DNA of 64,000 nucleotides from assembly GCA_015680905.1 (NCBI GenBank), contig CM027381.1, positions 53,634,501-53,698,500 of the forward strand, read 5' to 3'. This document shows, in pieces, positions 47,306-57,956 of the stretch. Position numbers and translations under genes: made by a program. The stretch is from Coptis chinensis. Its lineage: Eukaryota; Streptophyta; Magnoliopsida; Ranunculales; Ranunculaceae. Every line of letters starts with the position of its first letter. Position 1 is the stretch's first letter. The notes under the pieces were generated by a model that was not told the DNA's origin, did not search any database, and worked only from the letters and a program-made list of their open reading frames with translations.

Positions 47306-47880
47306 AAAATAATAATTTGTTTTATATCTAAACTTGTTATTATTATTATTTTTCAATTGTGAATTATAAACTAGTTTGGGGTTTAGAGTTCGAGTTCAAG
47401 GTTTAGAAATTTCAATTACCAACATATTTCACTTAATTATTTGAAATAATAATTTGTTTTATATCTAAACTTGTTATTTTTTATTTTATTTTTAAAATTG
47501 TGAATCATAAACTAGGTTGAGATTTAGGGTTTAGGGTTTAGAGTTGTTTACAAATTTCGTGCTAACATATTTTACTTAATTATTCAAAATAATAATTTGT
47601 TTTATTTATAAACTTATTATTTTTTATTTTCTTTTTCAAATTTTGAATCATAAACTAGTTTGGGGGTTTGGGGTTTGGGTTTAGGGTTTAGGGTTTAGGG
47701 TTTACAAATTTCGTACCGACATAAAAAAAATTTTAATTTCAAACATATTTCACTAAATTATCCAAATCTAAAATAATAATTTGTTTTATATCTAAACTTG
47801 TTATTTTCCATTTTTTTTATTCAATTGTAAATAATAAACTAGTTTGGGGGGTTTACAAATATTATTCGAAATATATCAAA
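47306..47880 (+). repeat. Four tandem units (~140-185 bp) containing telomere-like TTTAGGG runs
   Basis: AATAATAATTTGTTTTAT starts units near 47308, 47444, 47588 and 47771. Units contain CTAAACTTGTTATT and ATAAACTAG-TTGGG. Runs of GTTTAGGGTTTAGGG appear near 47525 and 47672. A CCCTAAACCCTAAAC run in the opposite direction is on the far side of the transposase gene, near 52540. Confidence 0.75.
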
Positions 47881-47992
47881 ATTTCAAATATATATAGAAT
47901 ACTCATTCACTCAGTTTAGAGTTTAGGGTTTACATAGAATACTCAAGTTTCTCTACATACTCAAGTTTCTCTACACACTCAAGTTTCTCTAA

Positions 47993-50900
47993 ATGGAACA
48001 TGAAGATGAAGAAGAAGTATTTGAGGTAATGTTTGAGGTACAACAACAAATTAAAGAAGAACAACAAATTAGAGAAGGAGAAAATAGAAGATATGTTGAA
48101 AGTGAAGAAGTGGAACAAAATGTTGAAGGTCAAGGTGAAGAATTTGAAGATGGACCAGGCGAGCCAATGAAATTCCGAAGATCGCGTCGACGACAAAATG
48201 CAAACCTAAATAATGAGGTAACACTTGATTAAAATGAATACAAAACACTTGATTGATTGAATGAATGAATGGATGCAAAATGAATGAATGCAAAACCCGA
48301 GCCCAAACGACATGGCTGGGTCGTTTGGGAACACTATCAAACGACATGGGCCTGTAGTTTGAGAACACTACCGAATCGACATGGCGGTGTAGTTTGAGAA
48401 CACTACGAATCGACATGGCTGGTCGTTTCATTACACTATAGCACTACATGGTAGCGGGTCGTTTCATTACACTATAGAACTACATGGCGGTCGTTTGGAC
48501 TCTTGATGAAACTACATGGTCGGGTCGTTTGGACTAAATGTAATTAAAAGTTTTTTTTTGACTTTGAAACTAAATGCAAATTGTTTGAGACTCTTGTTTT
48601 ATTCTTCTATATGTAGAATTCTTTTGCCGCTATCCGGGACCCGATCTTCTCGCAAACTCGAATGATGTGGATTGTCAACCGATTTTTAAGTGATACAACA
48701 GAAATTTTTACTACGGAAGAGGTATGATTGAGTAGGCATTGATTTCATTTTTTTTTAATTTTCTAAATATAATTTTATTAATGTATTAATAATAGTTGTT
48801 GTTTTTATGTGTTTAGGTCTTTCATACACGTGCGAGGCAATCGATCGATTGGGCAACCGCTAGAGGAAGACAAGTTAATGTTGTTGTGGTCATTGAAAAG
48901 CCTCCGAGTGTGCCAAAGGAAACCGAAAGTAGCAAGATTGAATTTGGCTTGCGAGTGCTCGGGGTGTATCGGGTCACACAAGAAGGAAGGCGAAGAGAAG
49001 GCTAATAAGAGAAGGTCGGGAACCAAGAAATCGGGATGTCCATTTAAGTTAAAAGGTGTTTTCCAACGCGACCGTCGATAGTTGGAAAATTGTCGCTTCT
49101 TAATGGTGTTCACAACCATCCATTGGCGAAGACCCTTGAAGGACATGCATTTTGCTACTTTCGACTAACCGCTCCAGAGTTCGAGTATTTGTCGAGATGA
49201 GTAAGTGTGGAATAAAACCTAAACAAATATTGGATTCCATCAAGAATAGGTATCATGATAACATCTCTAGTATATCCCAAGTCTACACCGCACGCGGCGC
49301 GAGGTGAAATTGGATATGAACGGTCTCACACAATTACATAGATTGCGTGAGTTGTTAGCAAAAGAACATTATTTTGAGGAGTTGAGACAGGATGAGAATA
49401 CCGAGGAGATAACGGGATTGTTATGGGCCCATCCAAAAGGTGTTAAGTTGGCTCGGACTTTTCCAACAGGTTTTCATGTTAGACGCTACCTACAAAACTA
49501 ACGGTATCGGTGGCCTTTCGCATGCTTTTGTTGGGGTGACTTCAACGTGGAAATCTTTCACCGTGTGTCAGTCTTTTGCCGCCTCACCAAAACAACAAAT
49601 GACTATGAGTGGGCCCCGTGCATCATTTTAGTGGCTTGCTTGGTGACATAAGCCCATCCGTGATGGATCGTGGTCCGAGGGACTTAGCCCTCGATGAGTG
49701 CCGACAGAGTTTTTCCTAACGCACACAAGCATCTATGTAGATGGCATATCGCTACGCGTCGCCCTTTCAAAATGTTACGATATTTTTCCAACTACGAACT
49801 TGTAGAAGGCCCCGTTCGTGGAACACCAGTAGTCAAATCGAAGACGAGGGTTATTTTCCGGGTTGATTTGGAAAAATATTACAGGGTTGAGTACTCCAAT
49901 TTTGTTTGTTATTTGCGAGAGACTTGGTTTCCTCACAGGGATCGATTCGTATGTTGTTGGACTGACCAACACATTCACTTTGGGAGTACAACGACCAATA
50001 GAGTTGAAGGGTCTCATGCTCAGGTGAAGCGTGTACTAGGAAATGCAAACTGTCATGATTTTTTGAGTATGTTTAGCTTAATCCACCCGATTCTAGAGAT
50101 CCAGATGTCCGAGATTAGAGCTACCTTCGAGAGAAGTATGATTGTAACTCAGCACCACCACCGGATTCCTTTGTTTCGTGAACTCAGAGGCCTTGTCTCA
50201 CGCAAGTGTTTAGACTTGTTATTTGAAGAAATAGATACCCGCGTAAAGCGTGTTAAAGATGGAGAGATAAGGTGTTGGTGCTATTTGCGCACGAGCCATG
50301 GACTGCCATGTGCTCATGAATTAATTGAGTTTGAAGAGCAAGAGCGGTCCATCCCTTTGACTGCTATCGACCCCTTTTGGAAAACATTGTCTGCTTCTCC
50401 CAATGTGTCAGTGGGTGTTGGTCCCGATGTTGCACCTTCGATGGACTTGTTCATGAATAGGTTTGCAATGGTTTCTGAAGAAGAGCAGAGGGTTATGATT
50501 AGGAAGCTTATGGAGATTGCCGTACCAGAAAGTACATGGCTAGTACCGCCTTGTGAGGAAGCAAAAACCAAAGGTCGGCCGAAGGTAGTCTGCAGCCAAA
50601 AGCTTCAAACCGAGATGATAACTCTTCAAAGCGAGATCCATCTCATTTTGAACATTCTCAACGTGACCATGAAGAGTGGGTCTCGCACAACCAAACATTA
50701 CGCCCACCCAAAACACCCACACTACACCAAGAAAGAAGTCTTCCCAAAACTACCAACCCAAAACATCCACACCACACCAACAAATAAGCCTTCTCCAAAA
50801 ATACCAAAACAACCACACCAAGAAATAAACCTTCTCCCAAAATACCAAAAACAACAACCACACCACGAAATAAGCCTTCTCCAAAAACAAATCCACACCA

Positions 50901-51575
50901 CCTAAATGTGAGAGATGGCTTAGACTTTGGAAAGACGAGGGGTCATAAGGATTACGGGTTGGATATTCTGAAGAAATGCATAAATACATTGTTAGAGTCC
51001 ATGACCCTCGTTGGCGATGGCAACCAAAGGTTATAGAGCTTTCTGCATTGCATTAGGAAGAAGTCAAGAAGAATGGCCACAGATGATAAGGGAGTTGTAA
51101 CGAAGAGCTTATGGACAACCTCCCATTTTATTGTACTTTGTACAATCAAAGTGAGGTTTTTATTCGATGAAGGAAATCCTACATGAAGAAGGTTACGCAC
51201 CCTTAAATAAGTGGATGAGCATGCCTTTTGGTCGGATACTTATTTGCTTCAAGATTTAATGTTGTCCTTATGCATTTAGGAGCTCGCTGCTTCCTTCTCA
51301 TGTCGCCGAGAACCCAAGCAAATCCTGAGAGAGTGACCCAAGTGTTGGGTACCGCACATGTTGGTGGAAATTATTTTGTCAATGTTGAACTTGTTGAAGA
51401 TTGTCCGGTTCCTCCAGTAATGCGCCAATGGCTTAGAGCTCGATATGATATTGCTGAAAGTTGGAATTTGGCCTTGACAGCAAGGCAATTGCAATTTATG
51501 GCATTGAACATTCCCAATTTAATATGGGAAAATGAGCTCGTTGAAGACCCAACAGTACATGTTATCGACTAAGTT
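47993..51575 (+). pseudogene. Mutator-like (MULE) transposase with C-terminal OTU-like domain, decayed
   Basis: An acidic first exon (47993-48209, GTAACA donor), a second exon near 48617-48720 (GTATGA donor) and a third after TGTTTAG at 48817 are consistent with splicing. Near 48820-49080 a FAR1-like region is visible (C-E-C-S-G-C, K-S-G-C-P-F-K-L). Next come G-V-H-N-H-P-L-A, the first catalytic Asp in L-D-A-T-Y-K-T-N near 49480, N-A-H-K-H-L-C-R-W-H-I near 49725, T-T-T-N-R-V-E-G-S-H-A near 49990 and a SWIM zinc finger C-W-C...G-L-P-C-A-H near 50275-50320. After 50950 an OTU peptidase-like domain appears (G-D-G-N, E-E-W-P, G-Y-L-F-A-S-R-F-N-V-V). Its Cys box is broken and the expected N-H-F is N-Y-F. 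At least five frameshifts disable it. Confidence 0.85.
48300..48540. repeat. Second CGACATGG / GGTCGTTTGG array
   Basis: Repeated AAACGACATGG-C-GGTCGTTTGG units alternate with ACACTA. They lie in the presumed first intron of the transposase gene. They share the linker motif of the 46590-47115 array and the arms of the 52085-52320 array. Confidence 0.75.
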
Positions 51576-52070
51576 GTTTGTATGTTGTCGATATGATATT
51601 TTGATGTAATTTGTATTTTGATGTAATTTGGAACAAGTGTAATTTGATTTGATTTTTATGTTATCAATATTAGGGCTTTTATTTGATTTGATTTGGAAAT
51701 CGAGTAATCGACTAAGTTGATTCGGACGGCAATCGAGTGATTTTGAAATCGAAATTATCGACTAAGTGATATATTGATGTAATTTGATATTTTGATGTAA
51801 TTTGGAACAAATGTAATTTTATTTTATTTTTGTTATTTGGAAATAATGTTAGGGCTTTTATTTGATTTGATTTGGAAATCGAAAGATCGATTAAGTTGAT
51901 TCGACGGCAATCGAAAGTGATTTGGAAATAGAAACGATCGACTAAGTTGATTCGACGTCAATCGAAAGTGATTTTGAAATCGAATGATCGACTAAGTTGA
52001 TTCGGATGGCAATCGAAAGTGATCGACTAGTTGATTCGACCACAATCGAGTGATTTGAAATAACGTTAAG
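51555..52070 (+). repeat. ~50-bp tandem repeat starting at the transposase stop region
   Basis: ATCGACTAAGTTGATTCG-CGGCAATCGA-GTGATTT units recur about six times from about 51690. The first partial match is in the coding end itself (GTTATCGACTAAGTTG, 51561-51576). A longer segment (ATGTAATTTGGAACAA...TTAGGGCTTTTATTTGA) is also duplicated at about 51605-51690 and 51778-51870. Confidence 0.75.
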
Positions 52071-52084
52071 TATGTTGTCAATAA

Positions 52085-52325
52085 TGACCGAAACTACACG
52101 GTGAAGTCGTTTGGCTTTAATACAAAAGCGACCCGCCCGGATCGTTTGGTCTAAAAGGGCAAACGATGTGGTCATGTCGTTTGCCTTTAGACCAAACGAT
52201 CCGGCCGGGTCGCTTTGAGATTAAAAGCGAACGATCTGCCGTGGTCGCTTTTGGTATAAAGGAAAAACAATATCTTTGGTCGTTTGGCCTTTATGCCAAA
52301 CGATGGCCGGGTCGTTTGGAAGAAA
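52085..52325. repeat. Third array with CGTTTGG / CCAAACGA inverted motifs
   Basis: CCAAACGATCCGGCCGGGTCG and GCCAAACGATGGCCGGGTCG-type units and their inverted forms repeat through this stretch. It lies between the transposase gene and the plant mobile domain gene. Confidence 0.75.
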
Positions 52326-52499
52326 ATTTTTCAAAATTCGCTTTTGTTTTTACAACACTTTCATATTCATCAAATTCCACTTTTCCATTCAAACATCAAA
52401 TATCAAACACTCTCATTCATCAAATTCCACTTTTCCATTCAAACATCGATATCAAACACTCTCATTCATCAAATTCATCCATACATAAAATTCCATTCA

Positions 52500-52700
52500 A
52501 ACATTAAACCCTAAACCTGAAACAAATTACATTCAAACATTAAACCCTAAACCCTAAACATTAAATTCCATTCAAACATTCATGCAAACATCATATCCAT
52601 CAATTCATTCGAAGTTAACAAAATTACAAACCCTAAACTGAAACAAATTACATCCATCAAACTAAATTACAAAGTTACAAACCCTAAACCTAAACAAATC
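52500..52700. repeat. CCCTAAA telomere-like and CATTCAAACAT repeats
   Basis: Short runs of AAACCCTAAACC appear at about 52505, 52540 and 52628-52690, mixed with repeated ATTCCATTCAAACAT. The orientation is opposite to the TTTAGGG runs at 47525-47700. Confidence 0.6.
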
Positions 52701-52899
52701 AACTATAAGCCCCACCAATGTACTTGCACCTAGTCAAGTTGTACTGTTCGAAGGAGGACCTTGCTTCCTCCTCGCATATCATTCCCACCAATTGCGGACC
52801 TCTCTAGCAAACGACTGGTTTCATCGATGACGCCGCTCATTTAAAAAAAGAAAAATCAAGATAAGTTACCAATCGAATGCAAAAATCACAATTAGAGAA

Positions 52900-55068
52900 A
52901 ACTCAATTAAAAATCACAATACCTACAATCGGTGAACAGCGGTTAAGCGTTCTCTCTGGGAGGGATGAATAGGAAGAAGCTTCGGGGTTCACCAAAACTA
53001 CATGAGAATTCCTCGCATACCAAGTCATGTAGTTTTGATGACACTCCCATGGATAAGACGAAATAGGTCCTCGGTTGCGAGTTGGATCACGTGGATTCTC
53101 GCCACGACTCCCGAAAGTGGCCCAATATTGGTCCAACTCACCTCATACCCGCGTCCCGCCATTAGTTCTTGTTCTCCAATTTGGCATTGGAGGATCTTTA
53201 GGTACAAGTTGCACGCGTGACCCAACCGACGCACCACCCTTGCGGCAAATAGTAAAAGCTCGACAATGTTGAAAAAACATAGCAATCCCTCAAAAATGCA
53301 ATGTCATCGATCGGGTTTGTATCTCGATATTTTTGTAGGGATGTCAAACAACCTGAAACAAAATCAAATGTGTCATTAACAACTCTAATGATCAATTACT
53401 AAAAATAAATATAAACAAACTTAAATACCAAATTGTCATTGAATTTAATACTTACATTGAACTCATTCAAATCATCAATTATCGCCGATAAAACTGCAAT
53501 ACATACGTTATTATGTCGTAATAGTGTGGAGCGACCGATGTGTCTATGAGCACGCGGGTGAGAGACGAGATATAGTTGAAATTTGGGACTTGCCATGAAT
53601 ACCGAAAATACTCATATATCCATGCCTAGATATACACAAATAGTTAACATATTGATAGAGTAATAAAATTAACATTAAAAAAAAAAAATAAACTCTAAAA
53701 TACTCAAGTTTTACCCAAGAAGAGTCATATAGCCGTAACCCCTTTCACCTTCGCACATGTGGCGGCCCGAGACCTCTATATAAAAAACGCCAAAATTGCC
53801 GCACCCCATGCATACTCTTCTATCTCACTGAATTTCAACAACGGCCTCGGATAACATATAGGCACTCCAGTCCCCGACTTGTCAAGAAAAAACGGCACAT
53901 CCAAAGAAAAAAAAGAATAAAAGCTCTAACGAATCGTTGAACATCCCGAAACTTCGAGGCCTTCTACCACATTCCCCGGCAAAGCGTCACATATAGGGCT
54001 ATCATGAATCTTGTTCGCAAAATGCTTCCGGATGAATTCTAGCCTTACTTTTGAAATGAACTTGCTAGCTTCCATCTCCTCACTCTAATCAAATCAATAG
54101 GGAGCCCCTGCACAAGATGTAAGAGATTTATCGATTGTTGTAAGTTCAAACTCATCGTCCCCTTTGCACCGCTCTTCCTCTAATCAGACTCCACAGATTT
54201 GGACAACATCGTCCAAAGTCACGATCATCTCCCCAACTAGCATATGGAAGGTGTTGGTCTCCGGATGCCATCTCTCCACAAAACGCAGATCAATGGTGGA
54301 TCCATATGCTCGTGATAACCTTCCACGAGATCAAACAACCCAGTCCTTCTCAACTGCACGGCAAATCTCGGAGACCTTTCACATTCATTTTTGAAATTCC
54401 ATTGGGATAACTTCTCTAAGTGTGAAACACACTTCAACGCTCCGCGATCCTCCTGAAACAACCTAGCACGCATTAGATATATATGAACATAAACAAAAGA
54501 TTTTGTAAAAGACAATCAAAGTACACAAGAAAAACAAAATATTACCCTTCTCTCCCAAACATCGCGAGCGACATCCACCGCATAGTCATACAACAACTCT
54601 GACTCATACGGGCCTCCCCCATACACACCTCTTTGAAACTCCAAATCATCATTGGATTTTCTTACGAAATCCAATACCGGAGGTGCTTCTTCCACTGGTG
54701 GTAAGTCTTCTACCACATATTCTTCAACATCATCATCCTGCTCATCCTCCTCCTCACTCTCCTCCTCACTCTCACTCTCCTCTTCTACTATACTCTTCCC
54801 TTTGTCTAAACCTACATCTAAACCTACATTAGTATCACTATCTACACTATCTACACTATCTTCACTAAACGAATCAACCTCAGGAACCTCAGGAACCTCT
54901 TTTTCCAAATGGTCCCCCCTCTACGCTACCGATGCCGGTTAAGCCGTCTGCCCTATGTCTTTTTCTTCCAACTGCATCACCGCTAGAGGAACCGCCACCA
55001 AACAATTTCTTAACACCCTTGAATGTAGTTTTCGCTACATTCTTCACATTCTTTGATCGAGGACCCAT
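52900..55068 (-). pseudogene. Plant mobile domain (PMD) gene, transposon-associated
   Basis: The ATG at 55068 begins M-G-P-R-S-K-N-V-K. After a single-base frameshift in an A run near 54905 comes a very acidic stretch (E-S-E-S-E-E-E). The PMD core follows: D-P-P-L-I, V-E-R-W-H-P-E-T-N-T-F-H near 54260, G-E-M-I-V-T-L-D-D-V near 54220, then V-R-L-E-F, F-L-D-K-S-G-T-G-V-P-I-C-Y near 53880, E-E-Y-A-W-G-A-A-I-L-A-F near 53800 and G-Y-G-Y-M-T-L-L-G near 53730. A C-terminal part with W-E-C-H-Q-N-Y-M-T-W-Y lies near 53040. Cellular PMD proteins (the MAIN/MAIL1 group) act in transposon silencing and gene regulation, and many PMD genes are carried by transposons. Several frame changes and a stop indicate a pseudogene, or introns I cannot place. 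Confidence 0.75.
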
Positions 55069-55139
55069 CGCTACAAAGAAAAATAAAATAAGTATTAGTA
55101 AACCATATTTAAATAAACAATGTACAAAGAAAACCACTA

Positions 55140-55935
55140 GAAAAAAGAGATCATCCCAAATCGTAAAACTAATATACTTATAAGCTTGCTATGATAACTC
55201 CAAGTATATATGAAGAAATAGAATGAGTATGTTACACTATCCAAATTCTATCGAATTTTGGGCAGAGTTTCCTTTGTTTAGTCAACATTTCGTATACTTA
55301 AACTTGTCATAACCTGGAAATCAATAATGACATCCTTCCAACAACCATATGTACATAACACCCTATAAAATATTCAACCCACAATACAATTTCTGTCCCT
55401 CGTCAAGCATAGGGGAAGCCACCCAAAAAACCACCTTGATTGTACATTCAAGAATTTGATAACCAAAGAAAAAAGCTTCTCACCTATAATGCTTTACCGC
55501 CAGTTTGTTCCCCTCAGATCCGGACCTTAAGCAAGTACTGTGTAAAAGCTGCATGTAATCAAAGTCATTACTCATTAGTCAAGACTCAAGAACATAAGCA
55601 ATATAAAAGGTGAGTAACAGAATGTACAGAGACACTAATCATAAAATGGTAAAAGTATCTTCTCTTATAACATCAAGCCCTAAAGGAAAATACTAGGTAT
55701 GACAGATGAGCACTATGAAAGTTTAGCAACAAGATGTAAAGCAACTCATTTTTTAATTTTCAAACGGGGCTCTAAATCACATGTTTGGGGGTATCACCAT
55801 GCTACCCCCTCTAAGGGGTAGCATCGCTAGTATTTCTCTAAGCGTATTATTACTAAAATGGAGAACTTTATAGAATGTAAAATAATCTCTAACAAAAGTA
55901 ACTTCAAGTCTTCAACTTATGCAAATTAAATGCAG
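55140..55935. other. Intergenic region, nothing recognised
   Basis: AT-rich sequence between the PMD gene and the pectinesterase pseudogene. No coding or repeat signal is supported. Confidence 0.35.
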
Positions 55936-55940
55936 TCCAA

Positions 55941-55970
55941 GTCATATTGCAGCTTATGCTGCAATATGAC
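55941..55970. repeat. Perfect 12-bp hairpin at the 5' break of the pectinesterase copy
   Basis: GTCATATTGCAG (55941-55952) and CTGCAATATGAC (55959-55970) are exact inverted copies with a 6-base loop. The right arm lies in the recognisable coding sequence and the left arm is where the gene resemblance stops. Confidence 0.8.
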
Positions 55971-57956
55971 TCCTCGTGTCATTTACTCGATCATACTATA
56001 GACCAACTTAATAGCATCCTAGATAGTAAAACAACAACCCCAAGTCCAGATGATACCCAAACATGGCTAAGCACTGCGATCACTCATCAAACTACATGTT
56101 TAGATGGTCTTCAAACTCACAAGTTTTTTAAAGAAAAAGAACTTATTCACGCTACTTTACAAAGCAATATTCAACATGTTAGTAACTCACTAGTCATACA
56201 CAAAATCAATAGTTTCAAATAAGACGTTGAAAGTCAAGATCTTTGCAGGCGGAGACTACCGTCCGGATGATTTTCCGACTTGGGTATCAACCGAGAACTA
56301 AAAGCTTCTAGAATCTTCTATTAAGGACATTGAGGTCAATCTTTGCTGTAGTTGCTATGGATGGAACATGTACACATAGGACCATTAGTGAAGCACTTGC
56401 ATTTGCTTCTTTGGTAGGGCGGTGGCGAAACAATTAATTCACGAATCTGCTTTGGGACTTATAATGAAAACAATATTATGGTTTCTACGCCAAGCGAGTA
56501 ACGTAATGTTGGTTGGAGATGGAAAGGGCATAACAATTATTACAGGTTCTAAAAGTGCTGGTGGTGGTTCCACTACCCGCCGATCTGCATCTTTTGGTAA
56601 GGAACTAGTACATAAAACTTTATCTAGCTACTGAAAACTCTAAAGCAAATTTCATGGTGATATAACTTTAGGCTATTCTTTATTGACATCACATAATTTT
56701 ATGTGACAAGTTAATATTCTGAAGACTAGCTAATCCTATCTTATCAATGAAAGAATCTATCTAAGACATCGAATTAGCTGGTCTTAACTTATTCAATGGT
56801 ATTTTGTAAACAAACCACACATCCATGTCAGTGACATCTGTTTAAAATAACCATTGAATAAGTTAAAGTTAAAGGTATGAATGTACATCCGTACATAAAT
56901 ATATCTTTAATTACCAAAAAAAATAAACATATAGTATATGTGAATGTTTCATTATAGGCATCCCATTCGATCTATAGGTAACATCAACACCGAACCAGAT
57001 CATCTAACGTTTGACTTTCTTACATAAGGTCATACAGGTCATACAAACACATGCTTGTATAATACGCAATAATTCTTTTATTTTTATTTGTAATTTTTTT
57101 TCTTTCAATCTCTTCTGCAATGGCATGCTCGGAGCTCAAAAGGAGATGTTGTTTGCCCAATACCTACACCAAACTTTCTCTTAAACAGACGGTCCATCGG
57201 AAACTTATATAGTGTATTTGATTATTAGCTTATATAGTGTCGTTCGTTAAACAAATTAATAAGACTGTAAACTAAAAGGTTTTGAGACTACACTGTGTAA
57301 GCTTATGAAGATATTATATAAGTTTTCGACGAACATGTCCATTTAAGAGAAAGCTTGATACCTACACTATAATATAAATACATATTACAATATAAAGATT
57401 CTCAAATACTAGAACTACTATATTTTTTTTTTTTATGTCAGTTGACTAAGGAATGAGCAGCATTTTTGTTGCCCATCCCACATGACATGATATGAATAGG
57501 CTTATAACTAATAAACACCAAAATTCAACAGTATCTAATTATAATATGGATTCATAGGCGGACAGTGGATTGAACTCACAAGTTAGATAAAGTACCATAT
57601 CATAAAGGAGAAAAGCGGGCTGTTAAAACCGATCGCTCTTCTATATGATCAAATATACATGTTTACTGTATTTGTTTTTACAATATTGTTTTGGTTTAGT
57701 ATTAATTTTCCACATTGTTAACTAGCTTATTGTGTATATGTTCTACTTAGGTGCTGGCGGTGATGGCTTTATTGCTCGAGACATATCCTTTGTCAATACT
57801 GCCAGTCCATCTAAGGGTCAAGTAGTCGCTCTTGTAGTCACTGCAGATAAATCTGTGTTTTATCGATGTTCCATTATTGGTTACCAAGACACTTTGTACA
57901 CCCTCTCGAATCAACAATTTTACAGAGAGACTGATATCTATGGAACTAAAACCTAG
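55959..57956 (+). pseudogene. Pectinesterase/pectinesterase-inhibitor (type I PME) pseudogene
   Basis: Exon 1 (to 56596) starts inside the inhibitor-like pro-domain: L-D-H-T-I-D-Q-L-N-S, D-D-T-Q-T-W-L-S-T-A-I-T, T-C-L-D-G. After a stop at 56221 and frame changes come P-D-D-F-P-T-W-V-S, T-I-S-E-A-L and V-M-L-V-G-D-G-K-G near 56500. A GTAAGG donor at 56597 and a TACTTAG acceptor at 57750 restore the reading phase exactly (S-A-S-F-G | A-G-G-D-G-F-I-A-R-D). Exon 2 carries I-G-Y-Q-D-T-L-Y with the first catalytic Asp and ends at Y-G-T-K-T-stop. The V-D-F-I-F-G-N-A box with the second catalytic Asp and the catalytic Arg are missing. Working enzymes remove methyl groups from cell-wall pectin. This copy lacks its signal peptide and half the active site. 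Confidence 0.88.
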
